Positions 1-8,746 of a stretch of DNA of 34,106 nt are shown in pieces. Source of the stretch: Novacetimonas hansenii JCM 7643 (GTDB lineage Bacteria; Pseudomonadota; Alphaproteobacteria; Acetobacterales; Acetobacteraceae); assembly GCF_000964405.1 (NCBI RefSeq), contig NZ_BANE01000296.1:1-34106 (forward strand), read 5' to 3'. Both the position numbers and the translations under genes were made by a program. The notes below the pieces were generated by a model. That model searched no databases. It worked only from the letters and a program-made list of their open reading frames with translations, and was not told the origin of the DNA. The number at the start of each line of letters is the position of its first letter. Position 1 is the first letter of the stretch.

Positions 1-96
1 AAAACTCAGGATATGCATCAATCTAATCACAGAACGCTCTAATGGCGGTTGTGGGGCCCCTTTGGGCATTGGTCCCGTTTAATAATGGAGACTGCA

Positions 97-837
97 ATGC
101 AGGAATTTACAGGTCGTATCCTGCTCCTGACCGGGGCAGCAGGGGGCATTGGCCGTGAAATCGCCGCGTTTTTCTTTGCACGTGGTGCCAGCCTGCTTCT
201 GGCGGATCTTGATGAAAGCGCCGTAATCAACATGGCGCGGCAAATGGACCCTCAGGGTGAACGTATCATTGCCGCGCGGTATGATGCCGCGTGTGAACAC
301 GATGCCGGGATTATTGCCAGTCTGGCGCATGATCATTTCGGCGGAGTTGATTTCATGGTGCCGGGGGCGGGGATTTATCCCCATTGTCCGGTGTCGCAGA
401 TGGAGGGGGCTGACTGGCGCAGGGTTATTGCGATCAACCTCGACAGTGTTTTCTATCTTTGTCGGGCGGTCATGCCCATTTTGCGTGAAAATAGCGCCAT
501 TGTCACACTGACATCCGTTGCGGCCCATCGTGGTAGCCAGAATCATGCCCATTATTCCGCATCGAAGGGCGCAGTTCTTAGCCTGACGCGTTCGCTTGCC
601 ATTGAGCTTGGCGGGCGTACCCGCGTCAATGCGGTTTCTCCGGGGATTATAGAGACCGCGATGACGCGTGAACTCCGTGGAGAAAAAGGGGACATCTTAA
701 AGGCCCAGACACCGTGCGGCCGCTTTGGTCAGCCGCGTGAGGTGGCGTCCGTCGTGGCATTTTTGTGTGGTGATGATGCAAGTTTTGTGAATGGGGAGGT
801 CATCCATGTCAATGGTGGCCTCTATATGGCCGGCTGA
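97..837 (+). CDS. SDR-family NAD(P)-dependent oxidoreductase
   Basis: A 246-residue short-chain dehydrogenase/reductase, a soluble enzyme that interconverts an alcohol and a ketone using NAD(P). The N-terminal Rossmann signature TGAAGGIG is present, and the catalytic Ser140, Tyr153 and Lys157 (YSASK) are all intact. The usual NNAG motif is altered to PGAG. The ATG at 97 is preferred over in-frame ATGs at 49 and 85 because GGAG at 87-90 lies 6 nt upstream and the Rossmann fold then starts about 10 residues in, as is normal. It is followed 24 bp later by the E2 gene and looks co-transcribed with it. The family is certain; the substrate is unknown. A role oxidising or reducing a hydroxy/keto intermediate of the pathway encoded by this cluster is an inference. 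Confidence 0.88.
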   Translation: MQEFTGRILLLTGAAGGIGREIAAFFFARGASLLLADLDESAVINMARQMDPQGERIIAARYDAACEHDAGIIASLAHDHFGGVDFMVPGAGIYPHCPVSQMEGADWRRVIAINLDSVFYLCRAVMPILRENSAIVTLTSVAAHRGSQNHAHYSASKGAVLSLTRSLAIELGGRTRVNAVSPGIIETAMTRELRGEKGDILKAQTPCGRFGQPREVASVVAFLCGDDASFVNGEVIHVNGGLYMAG

Positions 838-861
838 GCCCTGTCAGTGAGGTAGATCTTC

Positions 862-2112
862 ATGGCCGTCAATATTTGCATGCCCGACCTTTGCGCATCG
901 TCCGGAACGATAACGCTGTCGCGATGGCTTCGGGCCGAAGGGGATGCGATTTCTGCCGGGGATATCCTTGCGGAGATGGAAGCTGACAAGGCGACGATAG
1001 AAATCGAGGCACCGGCAGGTGGGATTCTGGGGCGTATTTTTGTTCCTGATGGTACTGAAGGTGTCAGTGTTGATCAGGTCATCGGAATGGTCGTCGATCC
1101 TGGCGAACCCATCCCGGATGCGCCCGGCAATCTGAATGTTCAGGCCCCGGCGGCAATATGTCCCGATACAGGCCCCATGACGCAGGCTGTGTCCCCGTGT
1201 AGCGAGAGGGGAATATCCCTGCCGGACATAAGTAGGGACGTTACGAGGACGCGGGTTTTTGCCTCACCAGTTGCGCGCCGTCTGGCGCGGCTGCATGAGC
1301 TTGACCTGCGACGGGTTGGGGGAAGTGGCCCACGGGGAAGGATACTGCGTCGCGATATCGAATGCCTGCTGTCGAATGAAAAAATCATTCAGGTAAAGGA
1401 AAAGACGAAACCGGATGTTGATCGCGTTGTTATGTCGGGCATGCGACGGACCATTGCCGCGCGCCTGACGAACGCAAAGCAGACGATCCCGCATTTTTAT
1501 GTTTCCGTGGATGTGCAGGTTGATGCCTTACTGGACCTGCGCGAAGAACTCAATCGCGTGGTGCCATTCCACGGCGCCCCCGATGCGTTTCGCATTTCGG
1601 TTAATGACATGCTGATCCGTGCCTGTGGTGTGGCTTTTGCCACGGTGCCATCCATGAATGTCCTGTATGCCGAAGATGCGCTGCTTTTCCCGCGGCAGGT
1701 TGATATCGCCGTGGCGGTTTCTGTGTCTGATGGATTACTGACGCCGGTCCTGCGTGACGTGGGTGGAAAATCGCTGCTCGTCACCAGTTGCGAAGTCCGC
1801 GCACTTATCATGCGTGCGCGTGAAGGAAAGCTGAGCGTGGAGGAAATGCGCGGTGGCAGCTTTACAATCTCGAATGTCGGAATGTTTGGTATTGATAGCG
1901 TGACACCGATCATCAACCCACCCCATGCTGCGATATTGGGGATTGGGGCGATACGTCGCCTGCCAATCGTCAGGGACGGGCAGATTGCAATTGCATCCCT
2001 CATGACCTGCACCCTTAGTGTCGATCACCGCGTTGTGGATGGTGCGTTGGCTGCGCAATGGCTGGCCGCGTTCAGGAATATCGTCGAACACCCCATAAGA
2101 TTGCTGACCTGA
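862..2112 (+). CDS. Dihydrolipoamide acyltransferase (E2) of a 2-oxo acid or acetoin dehydrogenase complex
   Basis: A 416-residue E2 component, which carries acyl groups from a thiamine-dependent E1 to CoA. An N-terminal lipoyl domain (about residues 3-78) has the lipoylation lysine K43 in EADKA. A peripheral-subunit-binding domain (about 131-168, FASPVARRLA then GPRGRI) precedes the C-terminal catalytic domain, whose active-site motif HRVVDG has His389 and Asp393. There is a single lipoyl domain, and length is normal for the family. GAGG lies about 8 nt before the ATG. No E1 alpha/beta or E3 gene is visible; they may lie left of the window, or housekeeping subunits may be shared. The flanking genes (SDRs, cyclase, VOC) suggest a dedicated catabolic complex, such as an acetoin- or branched-oxoacid-type one, rather than the central pyruvate dehydrogenase. 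The acyl specificity cannot be read from sequence. Confidence 0.93.
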   Translation: MAVNICMPDLCASSGTITLSRWLRAEGDAISAGDILAEMEADKATIEIEAPAGGILGRIFVPDGTEGVSVDQVIGMVVDPGEPIPDAPGNLNVQAPAAICPDTGPMTQAVSPCSERGISLPDISRDVTRTRVFASPVARRLARLHELDLRRVGGSGPRGRILRRDIECLLSNEKIIQVKEKTKPDVDRVVMSGMRRTIAARLTNAKQTIPHFYVSVDVQVDALLDLREELNRVVPFHGAPDAFRISVNDMLIRACGVAFATVPSMNVLYAEDALLFPRQVDIAVAVSVSDGLLTPVLRDVGGKSLLVTSCEVRALIMRAREGKLSVEEMRGGSFTISNVGMFGIDSVTPIINPPHAAILGIGAIRRLPIVRDGQIAIASLMTCTLSVDHRVVDGALAAQWLAAFRNIVEHPIRLLT

Positions 2113-2166
2113 TAAACGTTTTCTTCAGATGATGCCCCTGTGGATTGGGGCATGGGAGACAGGATT

Positions 2167-3141
2167 ATGGCTGACGGCAAATTACGGTGTTATATGCCCG
2201 ACCTTGGGCGTCTGCTGGAGCAGCTCCCAAAAAACTGGGGGCGGTGGGGCGAAAATGATGAGGTTGGTTCGCTCAATTTCCTGACCGCGCAAGAAGTCCT
2301 GCGCGGCGTGGCATCAGTCCGCCAAGGAAAGGTGTTTACGCTTGGCATTCGTATCGCCGCCCCCGAAGGGGACCCGATCTGGCCCGGCCGTGCGACGGCG
2401 CACCGGGTCAACGTTATGGATCGTGGCCATTTTATGTGTGGCAAGGCCGAACCCCTGTCGGGTGGGGGCGAATGGGCCGACGACATGGTGGTGATGTATC
2501 TGCAGGGATCCAGCCAGTACGATGCGCTGGGACATGTGTGGTATGATAACACCCTTTATAATGGCTACCCCGCCGCGACGACAGTGGGGGGCATGAGCAA
2601 GGCCAGTGTCCTTCCCATTGCCGAACGTGGCGTGGTTGGGCGCGGTATCCTGATTGATATGGCCCGTTTCCGGGGCAAGGAATGCCTTGATCGTGGAGAG
2701 ACCTTTACACATACGGACCTTGAAGCCGCAGCAGCGCAGCAGGGGATTGAGATCCTGCCCCATGATGTTCTGGTGATCCGCACAGGCTGGATTGGCAAAT
2801 TCTATCGCACGCCAAAAGAGGAGTTCTATCGCGACTTCCTTGAACCCGGCCTGACCTACAGCCCGGAGCTGGTGCGCTGGTTTCATGAAAAGGAAATTCC
2901 CAACCTTGTAACGGATACGATCGCCAATGAAGTGACCGTTGATCCCGAAAGTGGGGTAACTCTTCCGCTGCATTGCGCATTGATGCGTAATCTTGGGGTG
3001 GCCTTTACCGAAATCATCGCCCTTGATGCACTGGCGGAGGATTGTGCCGCCGACGGGCAGTGGTCTTTCCTGTATACAGCCGCACCGCTGAAGGTGGTTG
3101 GTGGATCGGGTGCGCCAGTCAATCCGGTTGTCATAAAATAA
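2167..3141 (+). CDS. Cyclase-family (kynurenine formamidase/isatin hydrolase-like) metal hydrolase
   Basis: A 324-residue protein of the putative cyclase family (PF04199), whose characterised members are metal-dependent hydrolases of amide or lactam bonds, such as kynurenine formamidase and isatin hydrolase. The N-terminal NWGRWGENDEVGSLN block is typical of the long subfamily. The metal-site segment reads GSSQYDALGH (residues 114-123). Relative to the canonical GTHxD, the histidine is replaced by Gln117, while Asp119 and His123 remain. The ATG at 2167 is chosen because GGGAGA ends 7 nt upstream; in-frame ATGs at 2140 and 2152 lack such a site. It sits between the E2 gene and a second SDR, so it probably opens a ring or cleaves an intermediate of the same pathway. 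It may bind metal differently from kynurenine formamidase. Confidence 0.82.
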   Translation: MADGKLRCYMPDLGRLLEQLPKNWGRWGENDEVGSLNFLTAQEVLRGVASVRQGKVFTLGIRIAAPEGDPIWPGRATAHRVNVMDRGHFMCGKAEPLSGGGEWADDMVVMYLQGSSQYDALGHVWYDNTLYNGYPAATTVGGMSKASVLPIAERGVVGRGILIDMARFRGKECLDRGETFTHTDLEAAAAQQGIEILPHDVLVIRTGWIGKFYRTPKEEFYRDFLEPGLTYSPELVRWFHEKEIPNLVTDTIANEVTVDPESGVTLPLHCALMRNLGVAFTEIIALDALAEDCAADGQWSFLYTAAPLKVVGGSGAPVNPVVIK

Positions 3142-3167
3142 AAATACCGCTTGGCGGAGGAACTTTC

Positions 3168-3932
3168 ATGAAACCACTATCTGGTAGTACGGCGCTTGTG
3201 ACCGGTGCAGGGTCGGGTATCGGCCGTGAAACAGCTATAGCCCTGGCAAATGCAGGTGCGGCCATTCTGGTCAATGACGTCTCGGGCGATGCCGCACGTG
3301 CGACATGTGCGATCATTGGTAAAACCGGTGGGCAGGCCACTCCTTATGTTGCGTCCGTGGCGGACCCGGATGCGGTACGCGCCCTGTTTGAAATATTTGA
3401 TGATGAAGGGAAAATTCCTGATATTTTGGTCAATAATGCAGGGATCAGTGGAAATGGACCAACATTGGACCTGACGGAAGAAAGCTGGCTGCGTGTCGTG
3501 GGCATCAACCTGAATGGAGCATTTTTCTGTAGCCGTGAGGCCGCGCGTCGCATGAGCGCAACGCGGAAGGGGACGATTGTCAATATCGGGTCGATTTATT
3601 CCATTGTCGCCGCCCCGCAACGCCTGTCCTATTGTACGACAAAAGCTGCGATTGCGATGATGACGAAATGCCTCGCGCTGGAGTGGGCGGACGCTGGCAT
3701 TCGTGTCAACTGCGTGGCGCCTGGATATGTGGACAGTGCCTTGACGCGCGAACTTGCCGCGGCAGGGCGGCTTGATATGGCGGCGCTGGAGCGGCGTACA
3801 CCACAGCATCGCCTGGGCAAGGCAAGCGAGATTGCAGACGCGGTGTTATATCTGTGTGAACCGCGCAGCGCGCATATCACGGGTCATGTCCTTTCGGTGG
3901 ATGGTGGCTGGACAGCGAATGGATATCTCTGA
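3168..3932 (+). CDS. SDR-family oxidoreductase (second in cluster)
   Basis: A 254-residue classical SDR with the cofactor motif TGAGSGIG, an intact NNAG motif, and catalytic Ser142, Tyr155 and Lys159 (YCTTK). The C-terminal SVDGGW segment is typical of FabG-like reductases. The ATG at 3168 follows GGAGG at 3156-3160 with a 7-nt spacer. A longer reading frame opens upstream but overlaps the cyclase gene and has no ribosome-binding site. It lies 26 bp after the cyclase. It differs substantially from the first SDR of the cluster, so the two probably act on different steps or stereocentres. The exact substrate is unknown. Confidence 0.9.
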   Translation: MKPLSGSTALVTGAGSGIGRETAIALANAGAAILVNDVSGDAARATCAIIGKTGGQATPYVASVADPDAVRALFEIFDDEGKIPDILVNNAGISGNGPTLDLTEESWLRVVGINLNGAFFCSREAARRMSATRKGTIVNIGSIYSIVAAPQRLSYCTTKAAIAMMTKCLALEWADAGIRVNCVAPGYVDSALTRELAAAGRLDMAALERRTPQHRLGKASEIADAVLYLCEPRSAHITGHVLSVDGGWTANGYL

Positions 3933-3997
3933 TCTGTGTCTGCAGGCTGTTTCCAAATATATCGGTATCGAATCCATGGGAATGAAAGACAGTCATC

Positions 3998-5332
3998 ATG
4001 GAGCAATCCCATCCGGTTCCAAGGTTCAGATGGCGTATCGGCTGTCTGCTCGCCCTTGGGGTTTTCGTCAACTATATTGATCGTATCGCCCTTTCGGTGG
4101 CTTCACCGCAGATACAGGCTGAATATAGTCTTGATAGCATTCAGCTTGGCTGGCTTTTCAGTGGTTTCTTCTGGGTCTATGCATTTGCCCAGATCCCCAG
4201 CGGGCTGCTGGCTGACCGATATGGTGCATGTGCGACAATGCGGGTCAGTACTGTCCTGTGGACGGTTTCATCCGGCCTGATGGCATTGGCGCGTGGGTTC
4301 CCCGGCTTCTTTGCGGCACGTATGCTGCTGGGACTGGCGGAAGCTCCTGCTTATCCGGCTGGTACAAAAGCGACCGGATACTGGTTCCCACGCAATGAAC
4401 GTGGAACGGCTACGGCGGTATTCGACGCATCCGCACGGTTTGCGAATGTGCTTGGGGTTCCGCTTGTGGCACTTGTGACCGTTTACCTGGGCTGGCGCTG
4501 GGCATTCGTCATGACGGCATGTTTCAGCCTGTGTTACGCGATTACATTTTTTCTTGGTTATCGCGATCCATCACAGCATCCGCGACTGAGTTCACATGAA
4601 CATCGTTATATGCTGGCGGGTGGTGCCTGTGTCGAAGGGGATGCAAGCGCAGGAAGTGGCTGGGCCACTATTCCACACCTTCTGCGGCAGCGTAAAATAT
4701 GGGGTATCATACTGGGGTTTGCGGCATATGGGTATTTTTTTACGCTGTTCCTGACATGGATGCCAAATTACCTGGTTCGTGAACTGCATGTCAGCACGAT
4801 GCAGTCGGCGATGTATGTCATGATCCCGTGGGGTATTGCCACGCTTGGCGAACTGTTGGTCGGTGGCTGGTTTATTGATGCGCTCTGCCGTCGCGGGTAT
4901 GACGATACATGGACGCGCAAGGGGATGCTCCTGCTTGGTTTCATTCTGGGCATGGCCATGATCGGCGCCATTTTCACGCATCGTCCCGGATGGGCGGTAT
5001 TCTGGATTTCACTTTCCCTCGGGGGCTTGTCGAGCGCCGCGCCAGTAATCTGGAGCTTGCCTTCTCTTGTCGCACCACGCGGGGTAGGGGGAACGGTGAC
5101 TGGTATTGCCAATTTTGTAAATAACGGCGCGGGCATCGTGGCAACGATTCTGACCGGGTATCTGGTCAACCTGACGGGATCGTTCGGGGCGGCGTTCACG
5201 TGCGCATCAGCGATGTTGCTGGCGGGTTTTGTCGCTATTGCCATCCTTGTGGAATCCTTTACACCCGTTGGGGAACCACCGGAATGCGCGATTACAATAC
5301 CCTTGTCCGGCAGGTGGATGAAGGGACGGTGA
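3998..5332 (+). CDS. MFS transporter, anion:cation symporter (ACS)-like
   Basis: A 444-residue inner-membrane carrier of the major facilitator superfamily. About twelve hydrophobic segments are visible, in two halves separated by a hydrophilic linker near residues 185-225. The first helix contains NYIDR, and the loop after the second helix has GLLADRYG, both typical of the ACS family that takes up organic acids such as glucarate, galactonate, tartrate or phthalate. A 65-bp gap separates it from the preceding SDR. The ribosome-binding site is weak (AAAGACAG). As the only permease in the cluster it is the likely importer of the cluster's substrate, probably an organic anion. Confidence 0.88.
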   Translation: MEQSHPVPRFRWRIGCLLALGVFVNYIDRIALSVASPQIQAEYSLDSIQLGWLFSGFFWVYAFAQIPSGLLADRYGACATMRVSTVLWTVSSGLMALARGFPGFFAARMLLGLAEAPAYPAGTKATGYWFPRNERGTATAVFDASARFANVLGVPLVALVTVYLGWRWAFVMTACFSLCYAITFFLGYRDPSQHPRLSSHEHRYMLAGGACVEGDASAGSGWATIPHLLRQRKIWGIILGFAAYGYFFTLFLTWMPNYLVRELHVSTMQSAMYVMIPWGIATLGELLVGGWFIDALCRRGYDDTWTRKGMLLLGFILGMAMIGAIFTHRPGWAVFWISLSLGGLSSAAPVIWSLPSLVAPRGVGGTVTGIANFVNNGAGIVATILTGYLVNLTGSFGAAFTCASAMLLAGFVAIAILVESFTPVGEPPECAITIPLSGRWMKGR

Positions 5333-5375
5333 AGCCCTGAGGGTGACAGGGATAATTTTCCATGCTGAGTAACGT

Positions 5376-6050
5376 ATGACAGAGAATGCCGCTTCGCAGC
5401 CATTGGCCCCGACCGCCCGCCGGATTGCAGATGCATTGCGACATGACATCCTGTCGGGTGTGCTTGTTCCGGGAACACGTATCCGGCAGGAAGATTATTC
5501 GACCCATTTCGGTGCCAGTCGCATTCCCGTGAGGGAAGCCCTCAAAGCCCTGCAAAGCGAAGGATTGCTTGTCCTTCAGGCGAACAGGGGGGCATGGGTT
5601 GCCCATATGAACCAGGCACAATGTCTGGAGATCTATAAGATACGCGAACGTATAGAGCCACTGGCCCTGAGCGAAAGTACGCAACGCATGCCATCTGCAA
5701 CCATGGACGTGCTTGAGGAACTTGTCGATCGTATGGAGCAGGCGGAAACTGTTGATGCGTTCATTCCCCTGGATCGGGAGTTCCATCTACGAAGCTATGA
5801 GCATTCATCACTTCCTGAACTGAATGCGATGATCCTGCGGTACTGGAACACGACGCAGCAGTATCGTCGGACATATATGAACGAGGTGGGATTCAGCCTG
5901 CGCACGATCGTCGATTCTGAACACAGGTTGCTGATGGATGCAATCCGGCGACGTGACAGTTACAATGCGGAATGCCTGCTTCAGGTGCATATCCGTCGGA
6001 CACGCCTTGAGTTTGAAAAAAACAAGGTTGTCGCGACAGGGGAGAGGTAA
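5376..6050 (+). CDS. GntR-family (FadR/FCD-type) transcriptional regulator
   Basis: A 224-residue repressor or activator. Residues about 12-78 form a winged helix-turn-helix (ALRHDILSGVLVPGTRIRQ, then SRIPVREALKAL). The rest is an all-helical FCD ligand-binding domain with the usual acid/histidine metal-site pattern (LDREFH, DSEH, LQVH). Such regulators bind the substrate of the operon they control, commonly an organic acid. It is on the same strand as the catabolic genes, 43 bp after the MFS gene and 30 bp before the VOC gene, so it is probably autoregulated with them. I did not find a convincing operator palindrome in the short gaps. Confidence 0.9.
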   Translation: MTENAASQPLAPTARRIADALRHDILSGVLVPGTRIRQEDYSTHFGASRIPVREALKALQSEGLLVLQANRGAWVAHMNQAQCLEIYKIRERIEPLALSESTQRMPSATMDVLEELVDRMEQAETVDAFIPLDREFHLRSYEHSSLPELNAMILRYWNTTQQYRRTYMNEVGFSLRTIVDSEHRLLMDAIRRRDSYNAECLLQVHIRRTRLEFEKNKVVATGER

Positions 6051-6080
6051 CACCATTTACCATACGAAGGGAATGCGGTC

Positions 6081-6605
6081 ATGGTCGGATTGCCGGGATT
6101 GCGCGGTGTGGAACATATTGGTTTCACCGTGCCGGATATTGAAGAAGCCACGCGTTTTTTCGTCAATGTCATCGGATGTGAATATGTCTATTCTCTGGGA
6201 CCGTTTCAGTCGCCTGATGATTGGATGACCACGCATCTGAACGTTCCTGCAGATGCGATCATGCGGGAATTAAGGTTTTTCCGGTGCAGAAATGGTCCAA
6301 ACTTTGAGGTATTCCAGTATGAAACACCAGCCCAGCATTGTATCCCGCCCCTGAACAGTGATGTCGGTGGGCATCATCTGGCCTTTTATGTAGACGATTT
6401 CGACGCAGCACTTACACATCTGAAGTTGCATGGTGTCCGTCTATTGGGTAAGCCCACATACCGCAATACGGGGCCAAGTGCTGGTCAGACATGGGTATAT
6501 TTCCTGACCCCATGGGGGATGCAATTGGAATTGGTAAGTTTTCCAGAAGGCAAGCGGTATGAACGCACAGCAACCACTATGTTGTGGCAGCCTGCGTCAG
6601 CCTGA
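6081..6605 (+). CDS. VOC-superfamily (glyoxalase/dioxygenase-fold) protein
   Basis: A 174-residue protein with two beta-alpha-beta-beta-beta modules of the vicinal oxygen chelate fold. Candidate metal ligands sit at the expected strand positions: His12 (VEHIGFTV), Glu76 (FEVF), His98 or His99 (GGHHLAFYV) and Glu150 (MQLELV). The family includes lactoylglutathione lyases, epimerases and extradiol dioxygenases, so the reaction cannot be assigned. GAAGGGA lies shortly before the ATG. It is the last gene of the rightward cluster; the next gene is 387 bp away. Confidence 0.85.
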   Translation: MVGLPGLRGVEHIGFTVPDIEEATRFFVNVIGCEYVYSLGPFQSPDDWMTTHLNVPADAIMRELRFFRCRNGPNFEVFQYETPAQHCIPPLNSDVGGHHLAFYVDDFDAALTHLKLHGVRLLGKPTYRNTGPSAGQTWVYFLTPWGMQLELVSFPEGKRYERTATTMLWQPASA

Positions 6606-6992
6606 ATGACAGTAATATTCATTTGAATGACCGCAACCCATACAGAGCAGTGTTCGTTATGACGGGCAACGAAATTCTTGCAATGTGTGGATGGGTTATA
6701 AATGGCAGAATGAAGTATTTTTGCACTATGTAAGTAATATATTTTTCTGTAGGTTTTGGAAAAATATTCCTTAAGTCCGTGTTCCAAAAAATAAAAATAA
6801 TTTATGAACCAAGCGAACTCAGGCTGATGCATAAAATCAACATGTCCATGGATGTTAGCTTAAGGAACATAAGGTAATAGTTCCTGGGTAATGGTGATGT
6901 TGTCATGGGTATCCATGGATCAATAATTCGTATTGATATTATCAGCGCTGGTTGATTCTGGTTCATGATCTTCATCGGATGAGGTTCAGGGC
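6606..6992. other. AT-rich intergenic region before the porin gene
   Basis: This 387-bp stretch holds no convincing gene. It is clearly more AT-rich than the cluster to its left. It contains a small stem (AGGAAC at 6863-6868 with GTTCCT at 6880-6885) and two copies of TCCATGGAT (near 6844 and 6912) about 68 bp apart. It ends with GAGG at 6981-6984, a good ribosome-binding site for the porin ATG at 6993. The porin promoter must lie here, but no clear -35/-10 pair stands out. No U-tailed terminator is visible after the VOC gene. Confidence 0.55.
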
Positions 6993-8660
6993 ATGCGCGT
7001 CCTTCATGAATCATTTTTTCTTTATGTTTTAAATCATATTCGCTCAGCAACATGGACTTCACGAAGTCGGAATGCCGTGAAGCTTCCATTGGGGATCGCC
7101 GCCTGTTTTGGCTGCTGTCTCCTGCTTCAATCTGTGGCGCTGGCTGCGACAGATCAGGATTCGGTAATTCTGCCGGTTCAGCAACAGCAAATAAAAGCGG
7201 CAGATCAAGATACGCAGGATGTTAAACTGCCACGCTGGATTCAGAAAATACTAGGAAAAAAAACCAAGGCGACAGGTCCAGAGGAGGTATCAAACCCTAC
7301 GCCATATGCCGAAACGCAGCCCACAACGCCGTTTTATCTTGCGATACCGGGATTTTTACAGGCACCATATGGCCCACCTTCTTTCGGTCCGCCATTCGGT
7401 ACTACCCATTTGCTGGGGGATTGGGGCGGGGTGCAGCCTTGGCTTCAGAAACGGGGGCTATATTTTGCATTTGATGTTTATGAGGATCTTGCCGGAAATG
7501 TGGCTGGTGGTAAAAAGCGTGATTACAGTGTAGCTGGACAGGTCGGTTCTACACTCGACGTGGACTGGGAAAAATTGCTGAATGCCGGATCATGGTCAAA
7601 GGATCTATGGCTGCATCTGCTTGTTGTAAATGGGCATGGTCGGAATCTGAGTCGCCTGTTTGGTGACAATAGCAACCAGGTGCAGCAGATATATGGAAGC
7701 CGTGGTAACGTAATTGCACATATGGTCTGGGCTTATTTTGAAAAATCCTGGCTGGATCACAGGATTGATTTGTCTATGGGGTGGATACCAACCGGCGTTT
7801 TCTTCCAGAATTCTCCATGGGTCTGTAACTATATGAACGTGTGGTTATGTGGTGGGGAGGCACCTACAAAATTCTTGACGGGTGGTCGTGGCTGGCCATC
7901 GGGGAATATTGGGACGGTCCTGCGGGTGATGCCGACAAAACAGGTATATGTCATGGGCGGATTGTTCGCCGTGTCGCCACATCCCTATAATGGTGGTATT
8001 TCTGGATGGTCCTGGGCGCAGGATGGGTTGGGAAAACTTTCGACACAGGTTGAAATCGGCTGGATTCCTGCGTTCGGTCGCGACCATCTTGTAGGGCATT
8101 ACAAGGTTGGCGTGATGTATGATAATTCCCGTTACAGTCATCTGTATGAAGATATCAATGGCAATCCATGGGTGTTAACCGGTCAGCCCGCACGCAGAGA
8201 GAGCGGCCAGACATCATTGTGGGTGATTGCAGACCAGATGTTGGTTCGCCATGGGTCAGGAGAACTGAATGGTCTGATACTGGGTGGATATTATGCTTAT
8301 GCATCCGGTCAGACGTCGCAGATTAATCATGCCTTTGTGGCGGCCCTGATGGATACCGGCGCGGCATGGAAACGTCCGTTGGATAGTGTGGGTATTGCGT
8401 TCTTATGGGCCAGTTTCAGCCGTTCCGCAATCCTGTCACAAGAAGCTGCTGCTGGGCATGGGCTGTCACTGCCAGGGGCAAATTTCGGTGTTCCATATGG
8501 TATTCAGGGGCATGAGAGCATTTATGAAGCATATTATGGTTTTCATATAATGGATGGCCTGTCGATCAAGCCGGATTTCCAGTATATAAATCATGTTGGT
8601 GGCACAACAACCTTCAGAGATGCTGTTGTGTTGAGCACCGCTGTCAACGTTGCGTTCTGA
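6993..8660 (+). CDS. OprB-family carbohydrate-selective outer-membrane porin
   Basis: A 555-residue outer-membrane beta-barrel porin for passive uptake of sugars. A long positively charged N-terminus leads into a signal-peptide core (LPLGIAACFGCCLLLQSVALA, cleavage expected after ALA, about residue 50). A proline/glutamine-rich linker follows, then the typical OprB opening LLGDWGGVQPWLQKRGLYF. The remainder is rich in aromatic-glycine strand patterns, and the chain ends in phenylalanine (NVAF), the normal outer-membrane C-terminal signal. Acetic acid bacteria carry several such porins for glucose and polyol entry. The signal peptide starts unusually late, so initiation further downstream is possible, but GAGG is well placed 8 nt before this ATG. 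A strong terminator follows. Confidence 0.9.
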   Translation: MRVLHESFFLYVLNHIRSATWTSRSRNAVKLPLGIAACFGCCLLLQSVALAATDQDSVILPVQQQQIKAADQDTQDVKLPRWIQKILGKKTKATGPEEVSNPTPYAETQPTTPFYLAIPGFLQAPYGPPSFGPPFGTTHLLGDWGGVQPWLQKRGLYFAFDVYEDLAGNVAGGKKRDYSVAGQVGSTLDVDWEKLLNAGSWSKDLWLHLLVVNGHGRNLSRLFGDNSNQVQQIYGSRGNVIAHMVWAYFEKSWLDHRIDLSMGWIPTGVFFQNSPWVCNYMNVWLCGGEAPTKFLTGGRGWPSGNIGTVLRVMPTKQVYVMGGLFAVSPHPYNGGISGWSWAQDGLGKLSTQVEIGWIPAFGRDHLVGHYKVGVMYDNSRYSHLYEDINGNPWVLTGQPARRESGQTSLWVIADQMLVRHGSGELNGLILGGYYAYASGQTSQINHAFVAALMDTGAAWKRPLDSVGIAFLWASFSRSAILSQEAAAGHGLSLPGANFGVPYGIQGHESIYEAYYGFHIMDGLSIKPDFQYINHVGGTTTFRDAVVLSTAVNVAF

Positions 8661-8677
8661 TTTTTCAAGACTACAGG

Positions 8678-8708
8678 AAGCCGTGGCATGACTTGCTACG
8701 GCTTTTTT
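8678..8708 (+). terminator. Rho-independent terminator of the porin gene
   Basis: The arms AAGCCGTGGCA (8678-8688) and TGCTACGGCTT (8694-8704) form an 11-bp stem with one G-T mismatch and a 5-nt loop. It is followed directly by a run of six T. It lies 18 bp after the porin stop codon. The convergent gene ends at 8747, so the stem may also limit read-through from the other side. Confidence 0.9.
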
Positions 8709-8746
8709 GTATTTATCCTTAATAAAAGGTATCTTCCAAAAATGGT

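Noticed and set aside
1..96. Possible tail of an upstream gene (frame 1 is open to TAA at 40-42; frame 2 is open to TAA near 80-82)
   Set aside because: Only 13-26 codons are visible and neither tail resembles an E1 beta or other recognisable C-terminus. A GGGGCCCC palindrome at 53-60 is present but too short to interpret.
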